A stretch of 64,000 bases of DNA from Phenylobacterium glaciei (GCF_016772415.1 NZ_JAGSGD010000003.1:62001-126000); one strand, 5' to 3'; shown: positions 26,324 to 37,450, counted from the first letter of the stretch. Translations and numbers: made by a program. The notes: generated from the letters alone by a model not told the origin.

Positions 26324-26605
26324 CTCATCCTTCTCCCCTTGCGGGAGAAGGTGTGAGCGAAGCTGACCGATAAAGGTGTCGCGCTCCGTTATCCCCTTTG
26401 ATCGTCATGGCCGGGCTTGTCCCGGCCACCCATGATCACGGGGGTGCAGTAAGGATGCGTGGCGCGCGCCGTGCGATCTGTGGCTAGGCGGAGATCATGG
26501 GTCCCCGGGACAAGCCCGGGGATGACGAATGTTTGCTTGCGAGGTCTACCGACCCCTCATCCGAACCTGATCCACAGGGCCACCTTCTCCGGCAAGGGAA
26601 GAGCG
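26324..26605. repeat. Repeat C fragments with repeat A copy 3 nested inside (A: 26403-26527)
   Basis: The left end (26327-26345) reads CTTCTCCCCTTGCGGGAG, the right end (about 26545-26600) ACCGACCCCTCATCCGAACC then CCACCTTCTCC, the two arms of the repeat also seen at 4499-4731. Between them lies a 125-bp repeat A element (26403-26527) nearly colinear with the copy at 16288. This looks like an A element inserted into a C element. The gap between sugE and the hydrolase gene holds no gene. Confidence 0.75.
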
Positions 26606-26620
26606 CCGAGCCGAGCGCCG

Positions 26621-27379
26621 CTAGGCCGGGGCGCGGGCGTCCAGCCGTTCTAGCCAGTCCCAGGCCTGGGTGGCCACGGCCTGCCAGCCGGTTTCCCCCA
26701 GCAGCCAGTGGCTCATGCCGGCCATCTCGATGTAGTCGGCGGCCAGGCGCTGGGCGGTCTGGCGGGCGGTCATCGGCGGGTGGACCACGTCGCGCTGGCC
26801 CACCATCACCAGGCAGGGGACGCCGATCCCCCCCGTGCCCACGCTGGTGGTCATGAAGGGGTCGAGCCACCAGTTCAGCGCCTCCCACAGGGCCCGGCCG
26901 CTCTCGGGGCGCAGGCGCTGGACGGCCGCCTCGCGCTCGGCGCTGGGCATGCGGTCGAGGCTGTAGGTCCGCATCAGGGTGCGGTCAGGGCTGATGCTCT
27001 GGGCGAAGGCCGCCCCCATCATCAGGCCAAAGGCGGTGACCGCCTCCTCCATGGAGGAGCCCGCCACGCCCCAGGGCGGCGATGGGGCCAGCAGGACCAG
27101 GGCCTTGAGCGGCGCCCGCTTGGCGGCCAGCTGGCACACCAGACCGCCGAGCGAGTGGCCGATCAGGATCGGCGGCTCGGGCAGGCTCGTGCACAGGGCG
27201 GCGATATCCTTGGCATAGTCGGTCATCGACAGGCCGGCGACCGAGCCGCCCGCCTCGCCGTGGCCGCGCAGGTCCGGGGTCAGGACGGTGTGGCCGGCGG
27301 CCTCGAAGGGCGCGCGGAAGGCCTCGAAGGCCCAGCCGCCACAGAAGGCGCCGTGGACCATGACGATGGGAGCGGCCAT
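26621..27379 (-). CDS. Alpha/beta hydrolase
   Basis: 252 residues. VMVHGAFCGGWAF supplies the oxyanion HG motif, ILIGHSLGGLV the nucleophile elbow (S in GHSLGG, about residue 95), and MVGQRDVVHPP and AGMSHWLL the acid and histidine of the triad. Substrate unknown; family includes esterases and haloalkane-type hydrolases. Its start codon overlaps the rppH stop by one base (TGATG), so it is translationally coupled at the end of the rppH operon. Confidence 0.85.
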   Translation of the reverse strand: MAAPIVMVHGAFCGGWAFEAFRAPFEAAGHTVLTPDLRGHGEAGGSVAGLSMTDYAKDIAALCTSLPEPPILIGHSLGGLVCQLAAKRAPLKALVLLAPSPPWGVAGSSMEEAVTAFGLMMGAAFAQSISPDRTLMRTYSLDRMPSAEREAAVQRLRPESGRALWEALNWWLDPFMTTSVGTGGIGVPCLVMVGQRDVVHPPMTARQTAQRLAADYIEMAGMSHWLLGETGWQAVATQAWDWLERLDARAPA

Positions 27380-27870
27380 CAGGCGGCGCGACCCGTCAGG
27401 CCCGCGAAATCGTGGAAGGCGGTGACGACGGCCTCGTAGGTGGCCTTCTTGAAGGGGACCACCAGGCCTGGCGTTTCGGAAAGCTTGCCCCAGCGCCAGT
27501 CGTCGAACTCGGGATGGCCTTGGCCGCCAAGGTCAATCTCGCTGTCTTCGCCGTCGAAGCGCAGGGCGAACCAGACCTGGCGCTGGCCCTTCCAGCCCTT
27601 GGCGATCTTGCTGCCGTTGTGGCCGGCGGGAAAGTCATAGGCCATCCAGCCGTCGGTGCGGCCGAGCAGGGTGGTGGATGTGACCCCGGTCTCCTCGGCC
27701 AGCTCGCGCTGGGCGGCGGCGTACAGATCCTCGCCGGCGTCGACGCCGCCCTGCGGGAACTGCCAGTTGTAGGGCTCGGGCGTGTTGACCCGCCGCCCTA
27801 GCCAGACGCGGCCGTCAGGGTGGAAGAGCACCACCCCGACGTTCGGGCGATAGGCGGCGAGGTCTTCCAT
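27379..27870 (-). CDS. rppH: RNA pyrophosphohydrolase (Nudix)
   Basis: 163 residues, typical length. The Nudix box GGVDAGEDLYAAAQRELAEETGV (GX5EX7REUXEEXGU) and the family-specific YNWQFPQGGV and WKGQRQVWFALRF are present. RppH removes pyrophosphate from 5'-triphosphorylated mRNA and starts RNase E decay. It follows the deacetylase gene by 10 bp, as in other Caulobacterales and Rhizobiales. Confidence 0.95.
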   Translation of the reverse strand: MEDLAAYRPNVGVVLFHPDGRVWLGRRVNTPEPYNWQFPQGGVDAGEDLYAAAQRELAEETGVTSTTLLGRTDGWMAYDFPAGHNGSKIAKGWKGQRQVWFALRFDGEDSEIDLGGQGHPEFDDWRWGKLSETPGLVVPFKKATYEAVVTAFHDFAGLTGRAA

Positions 27871-27880
27871 AGGCGCGAGA

Positions 27881-29044
27881 TTACCTGCGTGTGGTCAGCG
27901 CCGAGGCCGGCGCCAGTTGGTAGCCCCTAGATTCCACGCTTTGGGCCCACTGCGCCACCTGTGTCAGTGTCACGGGGTAGGCAAATCCCGATCCGAGCGC
28001 CTGGCCGTGCTGCAGGGCGCCGGCTTCCAGGGACAGGAGCTGCTGGTCGATCGCCTCCACGGAGAGCTGGTCGTCGACGATGCGGTCGGCCGAGGCTCGG
28101 GGCAGGCCACCGCCGCGCCGCGAGGCCGAGCCGTCGTCGATGAAGGCCAGGCCGCGACCGCGCAGGGCGCCGGTGAAGGCGGTCATGGCGCTGTCGGAGC
28201 CCACGAAGCGGGAGCCGAGATAGTTGGTGACCCCGAAATAGCCGGTGGCCCGGCTGAGCAGCCATTCCAGCTTCTTCACCGTCTCCTGGCCCTGGGCCTG
28301 GGCCATCAGGGTGTAGGGGCCGGGATCGTTGTCGGGATAGTCCACCGGCTCCATGGGGGCTTCCAGCAGCACCTCATGGCCGTTCTGGCGGGCGAGATCG
28401 ATCCAGCCCTGCAGGCCGTCGGAATAGGGCACGAAGGACAGCGTGATCTCGGGCGGCAGGTTTTCGATGGCCTGGCGGGTGGCCGTTGCGTTGAGACCCA
28501 GGCCGCCGATCACCAGGCCAACCTTGGGCCGGCCATTGCTGGCGAAGGGCCGGGCATAGGCCTCGGCAGGCGTCTTGCCGCCCGAGCCGATGATCGGCAG
28601 CAGTCCGCCGGACCCTTGCGCGGTCAGGCCGGCGATGGGGGCTGGGGGCAGGGGATCGGCGGCGTGGAAGGCCTGGCCGCCGGGGACGGTGATCACCGCC
28701 TGACCAAAGGCCGCTCCGGGGCCCAGGGGGTTTTCCGAGAGGCGGAAGATGTCGGTCGACAGCGTCGTGCCGCCGGGATGGTCGGCGGTCAGGGCCTCGC
28801 GCCAGCCGGGGGGCGCGGCCATGGCGGCGACCTTGGCCAGGCTGATGCGGACCACCGGCGTGCCGGCCTTGGGATCGCCCATCAGGGTGACCAGGATCAG
28901 GGCCGCGGACATGAATAGGAAGGCCGCGCCGCCGGCACCCACATAGGGGTTGGCGATGGCCTTGGCGAACATCTCCTGCGCATTGATCCCCGGGCTGGGG
29001 GCGGCGGGGACCGTGACGAGCTTTTTCTTGGAAAACATAGACAT
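27881..29044 (-). CDS. Divergent polysaccharide deacetylase family protein
   Basis: 387 residues from the ATG at 29044 (an ATG at 29038 and a TTG at 29056 are alternatives). One N-terminal membrane helix (about 38-58) anchors a periplasmic domain with RPKVGLVIGGLGLNATATRQAIENLPPEITLSFVPYSDGLQGWIDLARQNGHEVLLEAPMEP, the divergent polysaccharide deacetylase (YibQ) family, which has an NodB-like barrel without full metal ligands. In many genomes it follows envC and ctpA, as here, and is linked to envelope maintenance; no activity is proven. Confidence 0.9.
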   Translation of the reverse strand: MSMFSKKKLVTVPAAPSPGINAQEMFAKAIANPYVGAGGAAFLFMSAALILVTLMGDPKAGTPVVRISLAKVAAMAAPPGWREALTADHPGGTTLSTDIFRLSENPLGPGAAFGQAVITVPGGQAFHAADPLPPAPIAGLTAQGSGGLLPIIGSGGKTPAEAYARPFASNGRPKVGLVIGGLGLNATATRQAIENLPPEITLSFVPYSDGLQGWIDLARQNGHEVLLEAPMEPVDYPDNDPGPYTLMAQAQGQETVKKLEWLLSRATGYFGVTNYLGSRFVGSDSAMTAFTGALRGRGLAFIDDGSASRRGGGLPRASADRIVDDQLSVEAIDQQLLSLEAGALQHGQALGSGFAYPVTLTQVAQWAQSVESRGYQLAPASALTTRR

Positions 29045-29145
29045 GACCACGCGCAAGGCTTCAGCCGGGAGCCTGCGCGATCATGGTTAATGAAGGGCTA
29101 CTTTTCGCCGCGCCGCAGCAGGTTGCAGGGTCGCAGGCGGGGCCG

Positions 29146-29231
29146 CATAGAGCGCGTCGTACGCGCTCTATGTTTTGACTTTTGAGCCCCTTTGAACGGG
29201 TCAGATGATCATCTGACCCTAAAGGGCTCAG
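29146..29231. repeat. Repeat B, copy 1 (double palindrome)
   Basis: Two back-to-back palindromes: CATAGAGCGCGT (29146-29157) with its complement (29161-29172), then TGAGCCC...GGGCTCA enclosing a perfect 22-bp palindrome with GATGATCATC at its centre. The same two-palindrome plan recurs at 40451-40562 and 50329-50464. It lies between ctpA and the deacetylase gene and may act as an RNA hairpin in the shared transcript. Confidence 0.75.
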
Positions 29232-29249
29232 CGTGGCCCCGCCCGTTGA

Positions 29250-30635
29250 CTACTTGGCGAGCGGCTTGGGCTCGAGCTTGGGCAGCTTGGAGACCACCTC
29301 GGCCATCTTGGCGGTGGGCTTGGGCAGCTTGGGCGTGGCGGCCACCGAGCCATAGCGCAGGACGTCCTTGGCGCGGGCCAGCTGGAAGTCGCCGGTGTTG
29401 GTGTTGAAGGCCTCGGGGGGCGCCTCGGCCGGTTCGTGGGCGCCGACCCGGGTCTTGCCCTCCTCGGCGTTCAACGCGTTGCGGAAGGAGGCCTCGCTGA
29501 ACTGGAAGGCGCGGTTGGCGATGGCCTGGGCCTCGTCGCGGGTCTCGGCCACTTCCAGGTCCGGCTGGATGCCGGTCTTCTGGATGGAGCGGCCCGAGGG
29601 GGTGTAGTAGCGCGCCGTGGTCAGCTTCAGCGCGCCGTCCATGCCGCCGCGCAGCGGGATCACGGTCTGGACCGAGCCCTTGCCGAAGCTGGTGAGGCCT
29701 ACCAGTTCCGCGCGCTTGCGGTCCTGCAGGGCGCCGGCCACGATCTCGGCGGCAGAGGCCGAGCCGGAATTGATCAGCACCACCATCGGCAGGCCGCCGA
29801 TGGCGTCGCCGGTGCGGGCGTTGTAGCGCTCGACGTCGCGGGGGTCGCGGCCGCGCTGGGAGACGATCTCGCCGCCCTCCAGGAACAGGTCGGAGATGCT
29901 GACGGCCTGGTCGAGCAGGCCGCCCGGATTGTTGCGCAGGTCGAGGATCAGGCCCTTCATCTTGGGGTTCTTGGCGCGCAGGTCGGCGATCGCCGCCTCA
30001 GCCTCGTCGGTGGTCTTCTCGTTGAAGGCCGAGACCCGCAGATAGCCGTAGTCGCCCTCGAGCTTGGCGGTGGCGGACTTGGGCTTGATCACTTCGCGGA
30101 TCAGCTTGACGTCGAAGGGATCGGTCTTCTCACGCGCGATGGTCAGGGTGACCGCCTCGCCGGGCTTGCCGCGCATCTGCTTGACCGCGTCGTTCACCGA
30201 CAGGCCCAACACGCTCTCGCCGTTGACGGCGGTGATGAAGTCGCCGGCCTTGACCCCGGCCTTGAAGGCGGGCGTGCCGTCCATGGGCGAGATCACCTTG
30301 ACCACGCCGTCCTCGCTGGTGACCTCGATGCCCAGGCCGCCGTACTCCCCGCGCGTCTGATCGCGCATGTCGTCGAAGCTCTCGGGATTGAGGTAGCCGG
30401 AGTGGGGATCCAGCGAGGTCAGCATGCCGTCGATGGCCGCCTCGATGAGTTTCTTGTCGTCGACCTCGGTGACGTACTGACGCTCGACGGTGTCCAGCAC
30501 GTCGCCGAACAGCTCGAGCATCTTGTAGGTCTTGGCCCGCGGCTGGGCCGAGGCCAGGGCCTGCTGGCTCACATAGGCCATGGACCCCGCCCCGAGGACG
30601 AAGGCCGAAACACCGATCAACAGATACTTGCGCAT
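29250..30635 (-). CDS. ctpA: Carboxy-terminal processing protease (S41)
   Basis: 461 residues from the ATG at 30635 (signal/anchor follows at once). Membrane-anchored N-terminus (about 5-25), PDZ domain (GGLGIEVTSEDGVVKVISPMDGTPAFKAG, about 85-165), then the S41 fold with the catalytic serine in INSGSASAAE and lysine in TSFGKGSVQ. It cleaves C-terminal tails of periplasmic proteins, in some species peptidoglycan hydrolases, which fits its neighbour envC. The last 60 residues are proline-rich and lysine-rich. Confidence 0.95.
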   Translation of the reverse strand: MRKYLLIGVSAFVLGAGSMAYVSQQALASAQPRAKTYKMLELFGDVLDTVERQYVTEVDDKKLIEAAIDGMLTSLDPHSGYLNPESFDDMRDQTRGEYGGLGIEVTSEDGVVKVISPMDGTPAFKAGVKAGDFITAVNGESVLGLSVNDAVKQMRGKPGEAVTLTIAREKTDPFDVKLIREVIKPKSATAKLEGDYGYLRVSAFNEKTTDEAEAAIADLRAKNPKMKGLILDLRNNPGGLLDQAVSISDLFLEGGEIVSQRGRDPRDVERYNARTGDAIGGLPMVVLINSGSASAAEIVAGALQDRKRAELVGLTSFGKGSVQTVIPLRGGMDGALKLTTARYYTPSGRSIQKTGIQPDLEVAETRDEAQAIANRAFQFSEASFRNALNAEEGKTRVGAHEPAEAPPEAFNTNTGDFQLARAKDVLRYGSVAATPKLPKPTAKMAEVVSKLPKLEPKPLAK

Positions 30636-30807
30636 AACCAAGGCCCTAGGGCTCCCTTGCGGCGGAATTGAGCCGCTTAACCGCTTCACGTCCCCACCAG
30701 AACCCCAGGAGGTTCCTTAGTCTTCTCCGAGCCTGAACAGGCTCGGCCTCTTATGCGTTGAGCGTGACGGGCGCCGGAACCGGTGTCCACTTCCGTCTGT
30801 CACGCTC

Positions 30808-31677
30808 TCAGCCGACGGTCGGTCTCAAGCCGTTTCCGCCCTTCATCCAACGCCCCGGGTCTACCGGCGCGCCCCGTTCCCGGACCTCAAGATAGAGGTC
30901 AGAAGGCGATTGTCGCCCATCCGCCATCCATCCGACAGGCGCACCCGCCGCGACGGATTGTCCGACGCCGACGCTTGTCCGGTCCAGACCAGCCAACACC
31001 AGATGGTATCCACCGGCCAATCTTAAGATCAAGATCACACCCCAGCCCTTTACCGGGCCCACATATTGGACAAGTCCGGCGTCGGGCGCCGTCACTTTCG
31101 CCCCAGAGGCGGTCGCGATGGTCAGGCCGTTAGCCTTGCCGCCGCCGGGAACCGCCTGGCCGAAGCGCCGGGTGATGGGCCCCGGGGCGGGGGGCGCCAG
31201 GCTCTTGGGCGGGGTCACCTCGCCGTCGTCGTCCTGCAGGGGGTTGGCTGGCCGCAGGCCCGGGGGCTGCATCATGCGCGCCTCGGCCAGCTGGCTGTCG
31301 GCGGTGAACAGGGCCTCGCTGGCCACGGCGGCCAGGCGGCGCTGGCGGGCGATCTCGCTGGCTTCGGCGGCGTAGAGCTTGGCGCGGCGTTGCAGTTCCG
31401 GGGTGATGGCCTTGACCAGGATGGCGGCCCGGACGGCGGAGACCGCGTCATCGGGGCTGACCAGCAGCGCCGGCGGCGGATCGCGGCGGAACTGTTCCAG
31501 CACGGTGAGCAGTCGGGCCAGGCGGTTGAGATTGCGGCCCTGCTCGGCGCTGAGCACCGTCTCGCGGACATTGAGGCTCTGCAGCTTGTCCCGCTCGCTG
31601 GCGGCGGCGAGCGCCACGACGCCCACCGCCAGGCTGGCGAAGGCGCCGATCAGACAGGCGGTGCGGAGGGTCAGCAA
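30808..31677 (-). CDS. EnvC-like murein hydrolase activator with degenerate LytM domain
   Basis: 289 residues. Signal peptide (about 1-26), a helical segment (about 27-135, AAASERDKLQSLNVRE...), a proline-rich linker and a C-terminal LytM/M23 domain. The zinc motifs are broken: the usual HxxxD is replaced (GKANGLTIATAS) and the HxH is YHLVLAG, leaving a single histidine. This fits an EnvC-type activator that opens amidases rather than a peptidase. The coiled coil is shorter than in E. coli EnvC. Gene position before ctpA is conserved. Ends 6 bp after rlmH stop region; likely the same operon. Confidence 0.85.
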   Translation of the reverse strand: MLTLRTACLIGAFASLAVGVVALAAASERDKLQSLNVRETVLSAEQGRNLNRLARLLTVLEQFRRDPPPALLVSPDDAVSAVRAAILVKAITPELQRRAKLYAAEASEIARQRRLAAVASEALFTADSQLAEARMMQPPGLRPANPLQDDDGEVTPPKSLAPPAPGPITRRFGQAVPGGGKANGLTIATASGAKVTAPDAGLVQYVGPVKGWGVILILRLAGGYHLVLAGLDRTSVGVGQSVAAGAPVGWMADGRQSPSDLYLEVRERGAPVDPGRWMKGGNGLRPTVG

Positions 31678-31683
31678 GGGGCT

Positions 31684-32148
31684 TCAGTCACGGTGATAGG
31701 GGCCGCCGGCCAGGATGGTCACCGCCCGATAGACCTGTTCGGCCAGCATGGCGCGGGCGAGCGCATGGGGCCATGTCTGGGGACCGAAGGCCAGCTTGCC
31801 GTTGGCGCTGGCCACAAGGGCGGGATCGAGGCCATCGGCGCCGCCGATCAAGAACACCAGCCGCCGCACCCCCTGGTCGCGCAGCCGGGCGATCTCGGCG
31901 GCGAAGTCGCGGGACGCGCGCGCGGCGCCCCGCTCATCGCAGGCGATGACGTGGGCGTCGGTCAGGTGCGGGCGCAGGACATCGGCCTCAGCGGCCTTGC
32001 CGGGCTTCTTGGCCTCGACCTCGACCACCTCGACGGGGCCAAGGCCGAGCGCACGACCGGCCGCGGTGGCGCGGTCCACATAGAGCTTCACCAGCTCGAC
32101 CTCGGGGGAACGGGCCAGACGCCCGACCGCCAGGATCGTCAGCTTCAA
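31684..32148 (-). CDS. rlmH: 23S rRNA pseudouridine-1915 N3-methyltransferase
   Basis: 154 residues from a TTG at 32148; family length is about 155. LKLTILAVGRL is the conserved start and LVFLIGGADGLDPAL with PYHR(D) at the C-terminus are the SPOUT-fold signatures of RlmH, which methylates helix 69 of 70S ribosomes. The TTG start overlaps the rsfS stop (TTGA), so translation is coupled. The frame is open upstream inside rsfS but lacks family sequence there. Confidence 0.93.
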   Translation of the reverse strand: MKLTILAVGRLARSPEVELVKLYVDRATAAGRALGLGPVEVVEVEAKKPGKAAEADVLRPHLTDAHVIACDERGAARASRDFAAEIARLRDQGVRRLVFLIGGADGLDPALVASANGKLAFGPQTWPHALARAMLAEQVYRAVTILAGGPYHRD

Positions 32149-32558
32149 GTGAAGGCGATGTGGGCCGAGTCCACCGACCAGATCTTTTCGATGTTGTAGA
32201 AGGTGCGGACCTCGGGACGGAACAGGTGGATGATCACGTCGCCGGTGTCGATCAGCACCCAGTCGCAATGGGGCATGCCCTCGACGCGCACCTTGCCGTA
32301 GCCCTCGTCCTTGAGGGCGCGCAGCAGGTGGTCGGCCATGGCGCCGACATGGCGGTGCGAACGGCCAGAGGCGACGATCAGGCCGTCGGCCACCGCGCTC
32401 TTACCCTTCAGGTCGATGAACACGACGTCCTGGGCTTTGTCGTCGTCGAGACGCGCCAGGATCAGGTCTTCCAGAGCGCTGATGCGGTTCTGGATATCGG
32501 AGGAAACCTCGGTGGAAATCGGGGTTTCGTGCGCACTCGGCGCAGGGTCAGGGCTCAG
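32145..32558 (-). CDS. rsfS: Ribosomal silencing factor RsfS, probable CTG start
   Basis: 137 residues if started at the CTG at 32558. The RsfS domain (ALEDLILARLDDDKAQDVVFIDLKGKSAVADGLIVASGRSHRHVGAMADHLL...CDWVLIDTGDVIIHLFRPEVRTFYNIEKIW) is complete only if translation starts above 32480. Between the in-frame stop at 32583 and the GTG at 32423 there is no ATG, GTG or TTG. A strong AAGGAG (32567-32572) stands 8 bases before the CTG. RsfS binds uL14 and blocks subunit joining in starvation. It is coupled to rlmH by a 4-bp overlap. Confidence 0.88.
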   Translation of the reverse strand: MSPDPAPSAHETPISTEVSSDIQNRISALEDLILARLDDDKAQDVVFIDLKGKSAVADGLIVASGRSHRHVGAMADHLLRALKDEGYGKVRVEGMPHCDWVLIDTGDVIIHLFRPEVRTFYNIEKIWSVDSAHIAFT

Positions 32559-32632
32559 CGGGGTAGCTCCTTTTTTGCCTCGCTAAAAGGCCTCATATCA
32601 TGATTGCGGGGAAAGGGGCAGTCCGCGTGAAA

Positions 32633-33292
32633 TCACGATCTTGAGCCACCCATCCGCGCCCGCATGGCGGTGGAGGAGAGGAAGTTCAGGGGGCCGGTGA
32701 GGAACACCCAGCGGGGCGGCTTGGCCCCGGCCAGGATGGGCCCCTGGCTGGCGGGACGGCGGGCGTGGCTGAACCGCCGGGCGGCCGGCGAGAAGCGGCT
32801 TTTCAGGGAAATCCAGGGCCGGGAAACCACGGCGACCGGCGCGCCGCCCATGATCTGCGTCCAGCCGCGCCAGCGGTGGAAGCTGGCCAGGCTGTCCGCG
32901 CCCATGATCCAGACGAACTTCACGCCCGGAAACCGAGCCTTCAGCACCCGCAGGGTGTCGATGGTGTAGGTGGAGCCGATGGCGGTCTCGGCGTCGGAGA
33001 CGATCATCGCCCGGCCACGCGCCACCTTGCGCACGGCGGCCATGCGCTCGGCGAGGCTGGCGGTGTCCTTCGACGACTTCAGCGGGTTTTGCGGCGAGAC
33101 CAGCCAGATCACCCGGTCCAGCTTCAGCCGCCGCCGCGCGGTCTCGGCCACGTGGGCATGGCCGGCGTGGACCGGATTGAACGAGCCGCCATAGAGCCCC
33201 ACCCGCATACCCCGCGTGAGCGTAAAGCCCAGGCGCAGGGTCGCGGGCCGGCCGGCCTCAGGGACGCGCCGGGCGGGTCCCGCGAACCACAT
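32633..33292 (-). CDS. nadD: Nicotinate-nucleotide adenylyltransferase
   Basis: 219 residues from the ATG at 33292; an ATG at 33208 gives 191 residues and starts right at the domain (MRVGLYGGSFNPVHAGH). The GGSFNPVHAGH motif (T/HxGH nucleotidyltransferase signature), VKFVWIMGADSLASFHRW and the C-terminal SSTAMRARM are those of NadD, which makes NaAD for NAD synthesis. It follows the ProA-like gene by 15 bp (33292 start) and leads to rsfS, a conserved order. Confidence 0.93.
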   Translation of the reverse strand: MWFAGPARRVPEAGRPATLRLGFTLTRGMRVGLYGGSFNPVHAGHAHVAETARRRLKLDRVIWLVSPQNPLKSSKDTASLAERMAAVRKVARGRAMIVSDAETAIGSTYTIDTLRVLKARFPGVKFVWIMGADSLASFHRWRGWTQIMGGAPVAVVSRPWISLKSRFSPAARRFSHARRPASQGPILAGAKPPRWVFLTGPLNFLSSTAMRARMGGSRS

Positions 33293-33307
33293 GGTCTCTG
33301 CTCTGGA

Positions 33308-34879
33308 TCAAAACCGCTTCGCCGTATCGGGATTGCGGTCGAGGTTGAGGTCGGTCTGGCGGACCCGGGCGCGGACGGTGAACACCCCGTCCCCGGCCAG
33401 GACCCCGCCACGGGCGAACAGCCGGCCATGCTCCCAGTTGGAGAGACCGAGCTCAGGGCGGTTCAGGGCGTACTGGCCGTCCACCCAGCGGGTGAAGCCA
33501 TCGCCGGTGAAGGGAGCGTCGATGGCGGCGTAGAAGCGCTCGTGGGCGGCGGCGTCTTCCGAGATCAGGCTGGCGGCGAACCGGGGGCTGTAGCGGTTGA
33601 AGAGGGCGATCGCCTGGCCCGCGTCCTCCACCACCATCAGGGTGACCTCCGGGGTCTCTTCCCATTCCCACTCGCGGCCGAGCTCGGCCTCGGAGAGGCG
33701 TTCCACCAGGGGTTCCTCGACCGGCCCTTGCGCGCGGGCGACGGTGACGCGGGCGTCGCGCCAGGCGGCGGGGATGTAGCGCTCCGAGCCGTCGATCACG
33801 TGCAGCTTGGCGCCTTTGCGCCGTTCACCGGCGGCTTGCAGGGCGGCCAGGAAGACCGGGACCAGGTCGGCCGCCCGCTCACGGACGATGCAGCAGACGT
33901 TCAACGTGTTGCAGACCTTGCGGTCCAGGGAGTGGTAGGCGGCGGCCTCGAAGCGAGCGGCGTCAGCGCTCGCGTCGGCCACCATCCAGGCGCCGCCCGT
34001 GCCGTGCAGGCTGACCGGGGTCCCGGCCTGGCGGGCGATGGCGCCCAGCTGGGCCACGGCGGAGCCCGAGCCGCGGGCGACGGCGAGCGCCAGGCGTTTG
34101 TCGGAGAACATGGCCCAGCCGGCGGCGTGCTCGGCGCTATCGACCAGGGCGGCGGCGCCCTTGGGCAGGCCGGCGGACGCCAGGGCGGGATCGAGGGCAT
34201 GCTCGACGATGGCCCGCGCCGTGCCCAGGGCGTCTGAGCCGATGCGGAAGACCACGGTGTTGCCGGTGCGCAGCACCCCGGTGGCGTCGGCGAAGACGTT
34301 GGGGCGGCCCTCGAAGACGAAGCCCGTAACGCCCAGGGGCGCCATCACCTGGTCGACACTCCAGCCCTCGTGGGTGGTGGTCTCAAGCACCCGGCCGCGG
34401 ACGCCAGGGGTGTCGCGCCAGGCCCGCAGGCCCAAGATCATGTCGGCGCGCATCGTGGCGCTGACCGACAAGCGGGTGGTGGAGCGGCCGCGGCCTTGCG
34501 CCTTGGTCACATCGGCGGCGTTGGCCTGGCCGATGGCGGCCCAGATCGTCTCATCGGCCAGGTTGGCGGCGAAGGCCTCGAAGAAGGCGGTGATGGCGGC
34601 GTCAGAGACCGCGCCCATCTTCTGGAAGGCGTCGTGGGCCTTGCCGACGGCGGTTTCGGCCAGGGCCTGGACGGTGGCGGGAACGTGCAGCAGGTCGCCG
34701 CTATCCTGCACCACCACCAGCCGGTCGCCGGCCCGGAAGGCGTCGGCCAGGGCTTGCGGGACATAGGCCACGCGGTCGCCGCCATAGGGGATCGCCATGC
34801 CAGAGGCGAGCGTGGTCAGCCGGCCGTTGGCCGTCTCTGTCCTGCCTCTGCCCGCCGCATCGTCCACGTCGACCGCCAT
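33308..34879 (-). CDS. Divergent ProA-like glutamate-5-semialdehyde dehydrogenase
   Basis: 523 residues from the ATG at 34879; canonical ProA has about 420. The core PLGVTGFVFEGRPNVFADATGVLRTGNTVVFRIGSDAL and DRKVCNTLNVCC (catalytic cysteine region, ProA has VCNAxE) identify the gamma-glutamyl phosphate reductase branch of the ALDH superfamily. About 80 residues with no ProA counterpart precede the domain (DRLVVVQDSGDLLHVPA...), and LHGTGGAWM replaces the usual GNCHVY. Its position between proB and nadD is where proA belongs, so it may serve proline synthesis; a distinct substrate is possible. Confidence 0.78.
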   Translation of the reverse strand: MAVDVDDAAGRGRTETANGRLTTLASGMAIPYGGDRVAYVPQALADAFRAGDRLVVVQDSGDLLHVPATVQALAETAVGKAHDAFQKMGAVSDAAITAFFEAFAANLADETIWAAIGQANAADVTKAQGRGRSTTRLSVSATMRADMILGLRAWRDTPGVRGRVLETTTHEGWSVDQVMAPLGVTGFVFEGRPNVFADATGVLRTGNTVVFRIGSDALGTARAIVEHALDPALASAGLPKGAAALVDSAEHAAGWAMFSDKRLALAVARGSGSAVAQLGAIARQAGTPVSLHGTGGAWMVADASADAARFEAAAYHSLDRKVCNTLNVCCIVRERAADLVPVFLAALQAAGERRKGAKLHVIDGSERYIPAAWRDARVTVARAQGPVEEPLVERLSEAELGREWEWEETPEVTLMVVEDAGQAIALFNRYSPRFAASLISEDAAAHERFYAAIDAPFTGDGFTRWVDGQYALNRPELGLSNWEHGRLFARGGVLAGDGVFTVRARVRQTDLNLDRNPDTAKRF

Positions 34880-35023
34880 ATGCTCAAGATGAGCCTTAGT
34901 AAGCACCTTTGCCGGAGGCGGCAATTCACCGCTGACGCGCGACCGAATGTCTCGCCGATTAAGCCGCCGTTACCAGTCCGCCACCTAGGGTCCGGCCATC
35001 GGCAACTTCGGGTGGGGAGCGCT

Positions 35024-37450
<2,427 letters not shown>

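Noticed and set aside
30727..30746. Perfect 9-bp stem CCGAGCCTG/CAGGCTCGG as a terminator between envC and ctpA
   Set aside because: No T-tract in the direction of transcription; may be an RNA hairpin but not supported as a terminator.
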